Positions 30,407-39,114 are shown, counted from the stretch's first letter. The stretch: DNA of 39,114 nt from Lentisphaeria bacterium (GCA_024405215.1 JAKSPB010000028.1:1-39114), one strand, 5' to 3'. The notes: a model not told the origin generated them from the sequence alone. Numbers and translations are program-made.

Positions 30407-31855
30407 CTATTGCGCGGAATTGTCCCAGGTGAGCAGGTGGCCGTGTCCAGGCAGGATGGTCCATTTGCCTTTGCCGAGGATTTCCCGGAAGGCCTGTCGC
30501 TCCTGTCTGGCCAGCTGGGGATCGGTGTCCACCGAGGTCATCAGATAAGGGGCAAGGCAGTTGAATTCCTTTTGGCGGTCATCCAGTTCCTTGGTGTTGA
30601 CGAAAATGTCTCCCGTGAAGACCAGATTCTTCTGGCGCTCCACCAGGATGATTTCGCCACGGACATGTCCGCCGCGGCCTTCCCAGACCTCGAAGCGAAG
30701 CGTATTGAAGGAAAGATCCTCCAGGCGATGGAAGAGGGCGTCTGCGTCTTCTTCCGGGGCGCGGCGATAAATCTCCTTGCATTTCGCGAGGTCCGGCGTG
30801 CGGTAGTCCGAGAGGAGCTTGCTGATGCGGACGTATGGCGCGTGAAGGCCGGTCTGTTCGCGGAGGTTGTCCTTGCGCGCCGCTTCAAGGCGGAAGTTCT
30901 CCACGGCAGGCTGTGAGGCGTAGATGGTGGAGAAGTATTTTGCGAGACCGCAGTGGTCTACGTCGGCGTGGGTCAGAATCAGCTTGGCCTGCAGGGGCAT
31001 TGCGTTCATTCCCACGGCCTGGCGCAGGGCGCTCATGGTTTCGGTGGTGTAGCAGCAGAGACCACCGTCGACGCAGACGCAATCCAGGGGCGTGCGCAGC
31101 AGGACGGTGTTGCTTCCGCAAGGTGGTTCCAGAAGAAACAGCGAGCAGTTTTCTTCAAGCTGGAGTGTGGTAATCTTCGGGGCGAATTTCTCGCCATGAT
31201 ATTTGCTGAGGAAGTTGGAGAACTGTCGGATATAGTCGAAGGTGCGGAATTGCGCCTGGGGCTTGTCCCGCAGCTCTTCCATGATCAAGTTGGAGTTGAC
31301 GATCAGCTCTGTCTTTTGCTCCTTGTCCAGGCCGATTTCCGCGGCAATCTGGTTGGCGAAGGAGACATAGAAGACCGTGTTGTCCAGCACCAGCTCGCAT
31401 TTGTTGTATTGGACGATCTTGGTTTCGCAGATGCGGGATGCCTTCTGGATGAAATCGGAGACCAGGCGCTCGTCCTCGATAATCATGCCGATGCGGAAAT
31501 ATTGGTAAGGAGTGCCGTTCTCCCGGGAACTCATGTAGGAGATGTTGAACTGGTATTGACTGATGAGGTCCAGGATGGGATAGACTGCGCCAGGGACGTC
31601 GCGAAGCGTAAATTCCAGGAGAATCACATTGTCGTCCGCCATCTGGTCCGAGACATAACCGGCCTGTTTCAGCTGTTCCGCCACCAGATTGATGGATTCT
31701 TCCCGACCGTCTACCTCCAGGAAGAGCATGTGGACGTCCACTGCCTTGTTGTAGCTGACGCGGGTAATGTTCAGGCCTACGGACTTTATGATTTCGCAGG
31801 CGGATTTGAACACCCCGACTTTGTCAGGCATGATGGTGGTAAAGGTCTTTTTCAT
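30407..31855 (-). CDS. ACT-ACT-metallo-beta-lactamase fold fusion protein
   Basis: From ATG 31855 the protein is 482 residues. Residues 1-70 (MPDKVGVFKSACEIIKSVGL) and about 75-145 (EFTLRDVPGAVYPILDLISQ) look like two ACT small-molecule-sensing domains. A linker of unknown type (150-225) leads to a metallo-beta-lactamase fold. Its metal motif is THADVDH (H296-x-D298-x-D300-H301, with Asp replacing the middle His of HxHxDH). FTGDIF (D416) and LPGHGH (H471/H473) follow. This suggests a metallohydrolase controlled by an amino acid or similar ligand; the substrate is unknown. Longer in-frame starts up to 31993 run into non-coding-looking sequence. rluA follows. Confidence 0.8.
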   Translation of the reverse strand: MKKTFTTIMPDKVGVFKSACEIIKSVGLNITRVSYNKAVDVHMLFLEVDGREESINLVAEQLKQAGYVSDQMADDNVILLEFTLRDVPGAVYPILDLISQYQFNISYMSSRENGTPYQYFRIGMIIEDERLVSDFIQKASRICETKIVQYNKCELVLDNTVFYVSFANQIAAEIGLDKEQKTELIVNSNLIMEELRDKPQAQFRTFDYIRQFSNFLSKYHGEKFAPKITTLQLEENCSLFLLEPPCGSNTVLLRTPLDCVCVDGGLCCYTTETMSALRQAVGMNAMPLQAKLILTHADVDHCGLAKYFSTIYASQPAVENFRLEAARKDNLREQTGLHAPYVRISKLLSDYRTPDLAKCKEIYRRAPEEDADALFHRLEDLSFNTLRFEVWEGRGGHVRGEIILVERQKNLVFTGDIFVNTKELDDRQKEFNCLAPYLMTSVDTDPQLARQERQAFREILGKGKWTILPGHGHLLTWDNSAQ

Positions 31856-32358
31856 GGAAGAAAGAAGATTGGACTTGATACTTTGGAATAATGTAATACC
31901 ACGCATGTGCGCGGGCGGTAGCTCCAGGAGCCCATGTGGGGCGCGATGGCTCCGTCCTGGCATCCCCAATGCGGGGGGGCGACGCCCCCGCACTCCACGA
32001 CTCTCCTATTAGCATTTCCCATCAAACCCATCAAATTCAGGTTTGCCATGGAAAAATATTTTTGTTTTATGAAAATAAACTGATTGTATATTTCATATTT
32101 TGCGCGATGAGGCGGAAGGATTCGGTTTTCCTACCTGATTATGCGGTAAAAAAGTCATATTGCGTCTTTCATGGATTCTTTTCGGGAAAGAGGTTTAGAA
32201 AAATATTCTGAAAATATATTGATTTTTTAAACTCAATCGTATTGCAAACATCGCGCAAAGGGGCTATATTCTCTTTATCGACCGATTGGAAATGTCGAAT
32301 GCACCCATGGAACCGCCGACCATGCGCCGGCAATACCGAAAAAAGGAGAACCGAAACG
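31856..32358. other. Divergent intergenic region with a GC-rich hairpin and an A/T-rich promoter part
   Basis: These 503 bases separate the minus-strand ACT-MBL gene from the plus-strand giant gene. TGCGGGGG (31970-31977) pairs with CCCCCGCA (31985-31992), a very strong hairpin with no T-run. From 32040 the sequence is A/T-rich and contains the promoter at 32242-32270. The short open frames here look random and no gene is called. Confidence 0.6.
32242..32270 (+). promoter_or_regulatory. Promoter of the giant surface-protein operon (TTGCAA-N17-TATATT)
   Basis: TTGCAA at 32242-32247 and TATATT at 32265-32270 are 17 bases apart and preceded by an A/T-rich tract. The GGCTAT context matches the recA box (GGCTATCTT). 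The leader would be about 80 bases, with AAGGAG at 32344-32349 before ATG 32359. Confidence 0.75.
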
Positions 32359-35300
32359 ATGAACTGGAAACGAAAGAACCGTGTCTTGCTGCGTCTCGCC
32401 TATTGCGGGGCCCTCGCCTTGCCATTGTTGCGTCTTCTCGCCATTCCGCATGTGTTCGACACAGGACCGGTGCTGATCCGCGAGGTCTATGTGGACTCCA
32501 TGAACGGTAGCGACGGCAATTCCGGCGACTCCTCGGGAGCCGCCTTCAAGACGCTGGGTGCCGCGGTCACGGCGATCCAGGCGTCCCAATGCGACGGCAC
32601 CGTGCACGTACTGCCGGGAACCTACTTCGGCGAAGGGAACCGCGACCTGGACTTCGGCGGGCGCAATATCCATATCGTCTCCACGGCGGGCGCGGAGAGC
32701 ACCGTCGTGGACCTGGGAGGCATGGGGGCATTCCTCTCGCTGCATGGCGGCGGGACCGCGGGGAGCTCCCTGGAGGGGCTGACCATCCGCAACGGCGTCG
32801 ACGACGGTTCCGCCGTGATCGACCTGGAGGGCGCCTCCCTGGCCATCGCGGGGTGCGTGCTTTCCGGCAACGAAGGCAGACTGGGCGCGGTCTCCGTCTC
32901 CGGCGGCAGCCTGTCCCTGTCGGACACCGTCCTCTCCGGAAACTACGCTTGGGACGGCGCGGGCGCGCTGAACGCCTCCGCGGACGCCTCCGTCGCCGTC
33001 ACCGGCTGCGACTTCCAGGGTAATTTCGGATACTATGCCTCTGCTGTCCTGGTGGACTTCGCGGACGCGGATTTCGCCCAATGCGTTTTCCAAGGCAACA
33101 GCTGCATGGGAACGGGCGCGGCGGTCGTCGTACGTAGCGACGACGCAGACGACTGCCTGGGGCTGGAGAACTGCCTCGTGCAGGGAAACCAGGACTTCGA
33201 CGGGCCGTACGGTCTTTCCGGCGTGGCCGCCTACGGCGCGGCGGGGCTTTCGCTGCTCAACTGCACCGTCCAAGGCGAGGGGACGGTGCTCCACGCCGAA
33301 GGGACGGCACTTCTGGATAATAGCATTGTGGAAGGGGAAATGTACCTTCCGCAGGCTACCCTCGCCGACAACAATTACACTCCTGAAAATCTGGACGACT
33401 ACGGCTACGGCAACCTCCAGGGCGACGACCCTGGCGTGAATCCCGATGGAACCTTGACGCCGGACTCTCCTTGCATTGATTCGGGAAGTGTCGACTACGC
33501 CAGCGGCACCGATATCTCCGGTGCCTTCCGTGACGACGGCCTGCCGGACATCGGCTGCACGGAGTTCAAATCCGATTCTTCCGACTCTTCCGACAAGTCC
33601 GCCCCTTCCGCCCCTTCCGACAAGTCCGGCAGCAACAAGCCGTCCGATGAATACAATCCCTATCACTATTCCGAACACGCCTTCAAGCCGGGCTACGTGA
33701 CGCTGACCTGCGGCGAACTTCGCGCTGCGGGAAAGGACTACGGCGCCCTGAAGAGCCTTCTGGAGGGGAAGTTCGCCTCGCAGCTCGAGTGGGACTGCCA
33801 CTGGAGCTACTCCGTCCCCGTCCGCAACGAGTATGGGCGCATCGTGGATTACAACTACGGGACGCAGGATTGTACGGCGCAGCGGATTTCCCCCTGGCTG
33901 GACGATTTCCAGGACACCATCGGGCGCCATCCCGTCTTTTCCGACCAGTTCAGCCCCTGGTTCTGCCTGGGGAGGCTCCATTATGGATGCTCGGAAGACG
34001 AACGGACCATGTACGTCGGCGCCGAAATCGCCGAGCACGAGCTTGGCTGGACCGGCAAGGACTCCGAGGACTACCCCTGCTTCATGGCCGGCCTGCTTCC
34101 CGATCCGGACAACGGGTTCCTGGCAAAGCCCCGTGTGAACGTGCCCCTGGGCTTGCACCTGAGACTCCGGACCGACTGGGGCGGCGACGAGATCCGCCCC
34201 TGCGCCGAGCCCTGGGAGTACGACGCGCCCGTCGACGCCGGCTGCAAGGTGCTGAAGGCCATGAGCTGCCTGTCGTGCGGCATGGAGAGGCGGATCGACC
34301 CCGACCCCATGCCGTCGTGGAACAGCCGCGTCCTCTATCATCGTGACTGCTACTTCACCCCCGAGGTCTCCGACGAGGAGTACCCGGCCGCGTTGGCTGC
34401 TGCGAAGGCCGTCAGCGCACGGTGCCGCTACGGCGGGGCGTACTTCTGGGAGACTGCGGCTCTGAATCTCGAGGGGACGGGCGCCAGTTCCTGGAACCGG
34501 GACTATACTACCGTATGCGACAGGACGGGCCGCCGGAGGCTCACCTTCCGGAAAGCCTGCCTGGGAGTAACCGTGCACAAGGACGACTACCGCTCCCATA
34601 TGAACTGCGGAAGCTACACACCCAATCTCGCCATCCCCCTGCAGTCCTGCGGCGAGAGCGCTCTCTCCTACGACGTCACCACAGTTGGCATCGGAGGGCT
34701 CGCCGCCGACGGCGGAACGGCGACGGCATTGGTGCGGGACGCCTCGGGCGACTTTTTCCGACGCTACCTGCTGATGCCCTCCAGGATCGACCAGGAGGAG
34801 GAGAAGGAGTTCCACGCCCGCGCCCGCAAGGCGCGTGCCGCAGGCACGGCGACCTTCCAGGCCGCGCCCGAGGGCGGAGCCTGGCCCACCGAGGCGGACT
34901 ACCCCACGGGAGAGTATCCGAAGGAGCGGAACGATTGGTCCTGGACGCCATGCTGGCGCTTCCCCCGGTGGAGCCTCTCCGGCAGTGGAATCCCGTCGTA
35001 CGGCGACATCCGCGACGACGATGGCTCCGCGCTGCTGGCGGTTGCGAAGGCCGTCCAAGGCGGGGAAGCCAATGGCCAGGCGACCCTGGAGATCCCCTTC
35101 GACCTGGGGACGGGGCGCTATCTCCTGACGTCCAGCTGCCACGCCGACGAATGGTGGTGGCGTCCGGCCAACGGCGCGACGCCCACGGCGGACGCGTGCC
35201 AGGGCTGGAACCTCGGCGAGAAGAGCTGGAACGTGCTGGCCTGCGACATCCGCGTGGACATGCTGGAGGACAAGGCGGAAAGCCCCTTGCCCCTGCTGCT

Positions 35301-37962
35301 CCTCAACGACGACTATGACGACGATGACTTCGTCAAGCAGAAGCTGAAGGCAAAGGAGGTCTTCTGGACGGAGGACTCCCTGAAAGCGGATCTGGACAGG
35401 ACGGGACCGATTTCCTACATTGACGACGACCTGAAGGCCGTGAAGGTCACCGTGCCGGACGTATTCGGCGGCGACCGCGAACTTCTGAAACGCCTCTGGA
35501 TCCGCGTCAAGGCGGAGAATGGCATCCGGTTCTATGGCGACGAAAAGAAGAACGCTCCTGACGCGCGAAGCTGGACGAAGGAAGACAACGGCGCCGACGG
35601 CGCCAAAGTCGGCGAAAATGGCGAAAAGGCCGAAGAGAAGAACTCCTGGCTCTTCCGCGTGCTGCCTCCGAATGAATACGGCGCACGGTTCTCCTGCCAG
35701 CTCTTCGCGGAGGGCGTAAAGCAGGGCGAGGGCATCGTCACCGCCACTCTGCTGCTGGCGGATGAATCCAATGGACAGGACGCGCGGCCGGGCTTCACGC
35801 CTGTCGTCGCGGACGCCATGGAGGTGTCTGTCATCCGCGTGGCCCTCGTCCCCGACTACGGACGCGACGGCTCCATCGACGACGCCGACCGCGTTGACGC
35901 CCTTAAGGGGCGCCCCCTTCGGATGTGGTATAACGACAACACCGACATCGACGGCTTCAACCTCTGGGATTTCGAGAATGACGAAGAGAACAAGCGCGTG
36001 TCTCATGTGAAGTATAATCATCCCGAAACCAATAGGACAAGTCCCAACTGCAACGACGGCATCGTGAACGGTCGGGGCGACCTGCTGGATCTCTTCCCCG
36101 TCTGGCTGGACGCGAAGGATTTCCTGATCTTGAACGGCGGGGAATGGGAGCCGCAGGTGGCGTTGAGCCACGCCAGGAATGAAATCCAGGCGGTCTATTC
36201 CGATCTGGCTCCCGGCGCCGTGAAGGACTTCCGCCACCAGGATGGCCACAGGGGCTATTCCGCCAAGGGGGACGATGCGCTCCATGAGGCGTCCGTCCAC
36301 GGCCTGGGGGAGGAGTTTCCCGCAGGCTTCCTGGACGAATGCCGGAACGGAAATGGCGTCCTTCTCTGTGAAGGGCACAGCCCTACGGATACGACAAACG
36401 AATCCTGCATCAATGCCGTCTTCCAGCTGGTACGGAAGAACGCCGACGGCTCCAAAACGGTCCACACGGTGGGACGCTGCAGGCTGAACACCTCCGTCTC
36501 GCCGGTCTCCGCCATGTACCGCTACTACAGCCTGCGCGGCTGCGAAAAGGATCCCGCCAAATCCGCGACGCGGGTCAACGGCGCGGCCATGCCGGGTGCG
36601 ACGGGAGTTGACGTCTCCGAGCCGGCGAACATGCCGGACAACGAGACCGATCCCGTGTACTTCGCCTTCGTCCATGGCTTCAACGTGGACGAGAAGGAGA
36701 GCGGCAACTGGCAGGGACGGATGTTCAAGAGGCTCTACCAGACCGGCGCGAATGTCCGCCTGGTGGGCATTGACTGGAACGGAGACTATAGTTGCCAATG
36801 GAACTACCACACCAACGCGGAGCATGCCTTCCGCACGGCCGGTGCCTTGAAGGAGTGCGTGACCGAGCTGGCGTCCAAGGGCGGGAAGGTCTTCCTCCTG
36901 GGGCACAGCCTGGGGAACATGCTGGTCTCCAGCGCCATCGTCGACCGCACGATGGCGGCGGACGGATTCTTCATGCTCAACGCGGCCGTCGCCGCGGAGG
37001 CGTATGACCCGGAAAGGCACAATACCTGTTCAAACATGAACCGGATGGTTCCCAAGGCATGGCGGAAGTATCCTTTCCAAACTTGGTCCGCTGAATGGTA
37101 CAGCCATTTCCCGGAAGGAGACGACAGAAGCAGGCTTACTTGGAAAGGTCGCTTTGAAGCCATGCTCCATGCACCAGGGACTGGGGCCGGCGCCAAGCTT
37201 ACAGTCTACAACTACTTCGATTCCCAGGACGAGGTCATCGGAACCTTCGTCGGCGACAATCCGGCGGATGACGAGGAACTCTGGGTGACCGATGAAACCG
37301 GGATTGGACGTCTCCTGGTTGGGAAAACCGGCGATTTCGACATTACCTCGCGGCAGTTTGCATGGCATAAGCAGGAGTTTACAAAGGGCAGGCGGAATGG
37401 CTTCCACTGGCTGTTGGAAACAGGCTTTGGGAAATACCTCAAAGACGAAACGAATGTCCACCCGGAACACGAGGACTTCGCCTATACCGACGAGGCCGGA
37501 TGGGGATTCCAGGAGTTTGAAAGAACGGGAAGGAGGCATAGCAGCCGTGGCGGTTGGCAAACATATAGATACAGTGCCCGAAAGTCTGTCAAGGAGGCGA
37601 AGGCCATGAAGGATAACAAGAAGGCGTTGCAGGACTTCAACCAGGCCGTCTTCCTTCACAATCCCGCATACATGGCCCAGCCGACCATATCCCAGAAGGA
37701 TCAGGATCATCTCCTGGCATTCGGAATCCCCGCGCTGTCAGGAACGGCAGGATCGGGTGATGTAGGGGTAATTGAAAAAAAACTTGACATAAGTTCCAAG
37801 AAAAATGCCTGGCAAAGGGATGACGCATTCTGCCTTCACGGAATCTGGGCGCATTCGGACTACATGATCATGCCATATTTCTGCACCTACGGCCTTTACG
37901 AGGAGATCGTAAAAGTCCTGGATCCATCGATGGCAAAAACGGAGCAAAACACAAGCAACTGA
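32359..37962 (+). CDS. Giant secreted protein: beta-helix, SDK linker, large middle region, C-terminal alpha/beta-hydrolase
   Basis: The 1,867-residue protein begins with a basic stretch and a hydrophobic segment (about 8-30), so it is exported or anchored. Residues 42-400 look like a right-handed parallel beta-helix (VYVDSMNGSDGN start, repeated LSGN/FQGN turns). They end in SPCIDSGSVDYASG...DIGCTEF, resembling 'choice-of-anchor' beta-helix termini. A 9-bp-repeat-encoded Ser/Asp/Lys linker follows (405-432). The long middle part is unrecognised; it has a cysteine cluster (CLSCGMERR) and one dockerin/EF-like loop (DYGRDGSIDDAD, about 1164). The C-terminal hydrolase has FAFVHGFNVDE and GHSLGN with Ser1517, likely Asp1624 (FDSQDEV) and His1832 (WAHSDY). 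AAGGAG precedes ATG 32359. A secreted partner follows 13 bases after its stop. Confidence 0.8.
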   Translation: MNWKRKNRVLLRLAYCGALALPLLRLLAIPHVFDTGPVLIREVYVDSMNGSDGNSGDSSGAAFKTLGAAVTAIQASQCDGTVHVLPGTYFGEGNRDLDFGGRNIHIVSTAGAESTVVDLGGMGAFLSLHGGGTAGSSLEGLTIRNGVDDGSAVIDLEGASLAIAGCVLSGNEGRLGAVSVSGGSLSLSDTVLSGNYAWDGAGALNASADASVAVTGCDFQGNFGYYASAVLVDFADADFAQCVFQGNSCMGTGAAVVVRSDDADDCLGLENCLVQGNQDFDGPYGLSGVAAYGAAGLSLLNCTVQGEGTVLHAEGTALLDNSIVEGEMYLPQATLADNNYTPENLDDYGYGNLQGDDPGVNPDGTLTPDSPCIDSGSVDYASGTDISGAFRDDGLPDIGCTEFKSDSSDSSDKSAPSAPSDKSGSNKPSDEYNPYHYSEHAFKPGYVTLTCGELRAAGKDYGALKSLLEGKFASQLEWDCHWSYSVPVRNEYGRIVDYNYGTQDCTAQRISPWLDDFQDTIGRHPVFSDQFSPWFCLGRLHYGCSEDERTMYVGAEIAEHELGWTGKDSEDYPCFMAGLLPDPDNGFLAKPRVNVPLGLHLRLRTDWGGDEIRPCAEPWEYDAPVDAGCKVLKAMSCLSCGMERRIDPDPMPSWNSRVLYHRDCYFTPEVSDEEYPAALAAAKAVSARCRYGGAYFWETAALNLEGTGASSWNRDYTTVCDRTGRRRLTFRKACLGVTVHKDDYRSHMNCGSYTPNLAIPLQSCGESALSYDVTTVGIGGLAADGGTATALVRDASGDFFRRYLLMPSRIDQEEEKEFHARARKARAAGTATFQAAPEGGAWPTEADYPTGEYPKERNDWSWTPCWRFPRWSLSGSGIPSYGDIRDDDGSALLAVAKAVQGGEANGQATLEIPFDLGTGRYLLTSSCHADEWWWRPANGATPTADACQGWNLGEKSWNVLACDIRVDMLEDKAESPLPLLLLNDDYDDDDFVKQKLKAKEVFWTEDSLKADLDRTGPISYIDDDLKAVKVTVPDVFGGDRELLKRLWIRVKAENGIRFYGDEKKNAPDARSWTKEDNGADGAKVGENGEKAEEKNSWLFRVLPPNEYGARFSCQLFAEGVKQGEGIVTATLLLADESNGQDARPGFTPVVADAMEVSVIRVALVPDYGRDGSIDDADRVDALKGRPLRMWYNDNTDIDGFNLWDFENDEENKRVSHVKYNHPETNRTSPNCNDGIVNGRGDLLDLFPVWLDAKDFLILNGGEWEPQVALSHARNEIQAVYSDLAPGAVKDFRHQDGHRGYSAKGDDALHEASVHGLGEEFPAGFLDECRNGNGVLLCEGHSPTDTTNESCINAVFQLVRKNADGSKTVHTVGRCRLNTSVSPVSAMYRYYSLRGCEKDPAKSATRVNGAAMPGATGVDVSEPANMPDNETDPVYFAFVHGFNVDEKESGNWQGRMFKRLYQTGANVRLVGIDWNGDYSCQWNYHTNAEHAFRTAGALKECVTELASKGGKVFLLGHSLGNMLVSSAIVDRTMAADGFFMLNAAVAAEAYDPERHNTCSNMNRMVPKAWRKYPFQTWSAEWYSHFPEGDDRSRLTWKGRFEAMLHAPGTGAGAKLTVYNYFDSQDEVIGTFVGDNPADDEELWVTDETGIGRLLVGKTGDFDITSRQFAWHKQEFTKGRRNGFHWLLETGFGKYLKDETNVHPEHEDFAYTDEAGWGFQEFERTGRRHSSRGGWQTYRYSARKSVKEAKAMKDNKKALQDFNQAVFLHNPAYMAQPTISQKDQDHLLAFGIPALSGTAGSGDVGVIEKKLDISSKKNAWQRDDAFCLHGIWAHSDYMIMPYFCTYGLYEEIVKVLDPSMAKTEQNTSN
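33571..33624 (+). repeat. 9-bp codon-phased repeats (TCCGACAAG type) in the surface-protein linker
   Basis: Six 9-base units (TCCGATTCT, TCCGACTCT, TCCGACAAG, TCCGCCCCT twice, TCCGACAAG) encode Ser-Asp-Ser, Ser-Asp-Lys and Ser-Ala-Pro triplets. The core TCCGAC and the 9-base period equal those of the intergenic array at 1-99. Confidence 0.85.
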
Positions 37963-37975
37963 CAAGGAGGACACC

Positions 37976-39043
37976 ATGAACAAGATGAAGAACTGCCTTT
38001 GCATCGCTTTTTCCGCCTTCCTTTTTCTTTCTCCCCATGTCTTCGGTTACGGACGCGGCATCTTCTTCCGGCTCTTCGGGGCGGAGGCGAAGATCTGCGC
38101 CACGGTCGTGGACGACGACGGCAAGCCCGTGGAGGACGCGGAGGTGACGGCGACCTACCGGCTGTATCACACGGGGTGGGGAGACTGCGTGAACAACGTG
38201 ACGTGCTTGACCGACGCCGCGGGACGAGCCGACCTGGCGGGGCGCTGCGACGAGTTCGACGCATGGGTCATCGCGGAGAAGGATGGGTTCTACCGGACTT
38301 GCGAGGAACGTTCCGTGAAAAGCGAGGACAATCCGGACGGAAAGGGCATCTACACCAAGTGGGGGAAGTGGAACCCATACGGCGTGAAGAAAACCTATGT
38401 CCTGAAGGAGATCCGGAATCCCGTGCCTATGGTGGTGTTCCGGGATATTGCCATGTCTTCAACTGAATTTGACAAGGAATTCGGCTTTGACCTGGAATAC
38501 GGGGATTTCGTGAAGCCCTACGGCGACGGCGAGGTGGCGGATTTCTACGTGAAGTTCGAATGGGACGAGGATGCGCAAAATCTGGTGAAGAAGATGACGA
38601 TGACTTTTCCCAACGCCCTTGACGGAGCCTACATCTGTCCGTATTATGAGCCATCCCGGCTGAAGAGTCCCTACCGGGCGGATGAGGAGGCACAGTATCT
38701 GAAGGAGTTTGTCTTCTCTAAAACAAGAAAAAGGGATCCGAAAGAAGGATTCTGGCGGATTGTTTCCGAGGAGCAGCTTGCCAAGGACCAGGGGCTGATC
38801 CTGCGTACGCGAACGAAGGTGGATGCCGACGGCACTCTCGTCAGCGCGCACTACAGCAAGATCTACGGTCAATTTGATATAGGTGGCTATTTCCCGGAAT
38901 TGGAAATTACCAATGGTGGCATTACCTCCTTCTTCAATCCCGTGGAGAACGACACCAACCTGGAGTGCGACGGGAAACCTCATCCCGAACTTCGAAAAGG
39001 AAGAAGGAAAAATGTGGAACATGGCAATTGCGAGGCATTATAG
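37976..39043 (+). CDS. Secreted protein with a carboxypeptidase-regulatory-like domain
   Basis: The 355-residue protein has a signal peptide (CIAFSAFLFLSPHVFG, residues 9-24). A beta-sandwich carboxypeptidase-regulatory/transthyretin-like domain follows at about 37-115 (ICATVVDDDGKPVEDAEVTA, LTDAAGRADLAG, VIAEKDGFYRT). The remaining two thirds (VPMVVFRDIAMSS, FDLEYGDFVKPYGDG) is not a family I can name. AAGGAGG at 37964-37970 fixes the start, 14 bases after the giant gene's stop, so both are one operon. The last 25 residues are rich in charged residues and may follow a frameshift near 38972 (one A fewer in GGGAAACC gives GNLIPNFEKEEGKMWNM). Function is unknown; a partner or accessory protein of the surface protein is plausible. 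Confidence 0.75.
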   Translation: MNKMKNCLCIAFSAFLFLSPHVFGYGRGIFFRLFGAEAKICATVVDDDGKPVEDAEVTATYRLYHTGWGDCVNNVTCLTDAAGRADLAGRCDEFDAWVIAEKDGFYRTCEERSVKSEDNPDGKGIYTKWGKWNPYGVKKTYVLKEIRNPVPMVVFRDIAMSSTEFDKEFGFDLEYGDFVKPYGDGEVADFYVKFEWDEDAQNLVKKMTMTFPNALDGAYICPYYEPSRLKSPYRADEEAQYLKEFVFSKTRKRDPKEGFWRIVSEEQLAKDQGLILRTRTKVDADGTLVSAHYSKIYGQFDIGGYFPELEITNGGITSFFNPVENDTNLECDGKPHPELRKGRRKNVEHGNCEAL

Positions 39044-39058
39044 TTGATGCAGTCCCGC

Positions 39059-39092
39059 CTTCCCGGACAGGCATCCGCGCCTGTCCGGGAAG
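39059..39092 (+). terminator. Strong 14-bp hairpin after the surface-protein operon
   Basis: CTTCCCGGACAGGC (39059-39072) pairs perfectly with GCCTGTCCGGGAAG (39079-39092) around a 6-base loop, 15 bases after the last stop. There is no T-run (GACCC follows), so it may be a rho-independent-like 3' hairpin, an RNA stabiliser, or a dispersed palindrome. Confidence 0.7.
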
Positions 39093-39114
39093 ACCCAGAC
39101 ACCCGAAACAATCC

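Noticed and set aside
32242-32358. Upstream TTG start for the giant surface protein
   Set aside because: That TTG is the -35 box. ATG 32359 has an AAGGAG site and begins the signal peptide.
32275-37020. A 1,581-codon minus-strand frame opposite the giant surface-protein gene
   Set aside because: The same codon-bias effect. The sense strand has a promoter, Shine-Dalgarno, signal peptide and recognisable domains.

Overview
The window is about 39 kb of bacterial chromosome. It comes from a Gram-negative-type cell: it has a lipoprotein signal, MurF, and secreted proteins with cleavable signals. Coding density is high and GC is moderate to high. The gene content fits the PVC superphylum, most likely a Lentisphaerota/Victivallales-like host-associated bacterium. 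The pointers are a beta-helix surface protein with a 'choice-of-anchor'-like end, an AXE1-type esterase, and intergenic TCCGAC arrays. This placement is inference from protein style; no database search was run.

Left part (1-9.1 kb), mostly accessory metabolism. A 9-bp tandem array (1-99) precedes a GNAT acetyltransferase. Convergent to it are two minus-strand units: sfsA-ogt-crcB (2170 to 601) and azlC-azlD-nhaC-fsa (5455 to 2389). The second unit ends at a rho-independent terminator at 2261-2294. A plus-strand trio follows: a PNPOx-fold lipoprotein, a TfoX-N protein and a frameshifted DUF3795 gene. Next come a minus-strand B-box/transmembrane protein and a secreted AXE1-family esterase.

Middle part (9.1-15 kb). 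Acyl-ACP thioesterase, an RdgC-like protein, acpS and pncC (the cinA C-terminal domain) form a tight operon. recA follows with its own strong promoter, then murF.

Core information-processing block (15-29.3 kb). tRNA-Thr, tuf, rpmG, tRNA-Trp, secE, nusG // rplK, rplA, rplJ, rplL, rpoB, rpoC are in classical bacterial order. Recognisable promoters precede tRNA-Thr and rplK. A terminator follows nusG. Leader hairpins that could act as attenuators precede tuf, rplK and rpoB. A bidirectional terminator follows rpoC.

Right part (29.3-39.1 kb). A minus-strand pair encodes an RluA-type pseudouridine synthase and an ACT-ACT-metallo-beta-lactamase fusion. Diverging from it is the most unusual locus: a secreted protein of about 1,867 residues (beta-helix, SDK linker, large uncharacterised middle, C-terminal alpha/beta-hydrolase). 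Fourteen bases behind it is a secreted carboxypeptidase-regulatory-like protein.

Across the window several promoters share a TTGCAA/TTGACA -35 box and a TATCTT-like -10 box. The highly expressed genes lack TTA, CTA and TCA codons, which creates very long but spurious antisense reading frames.
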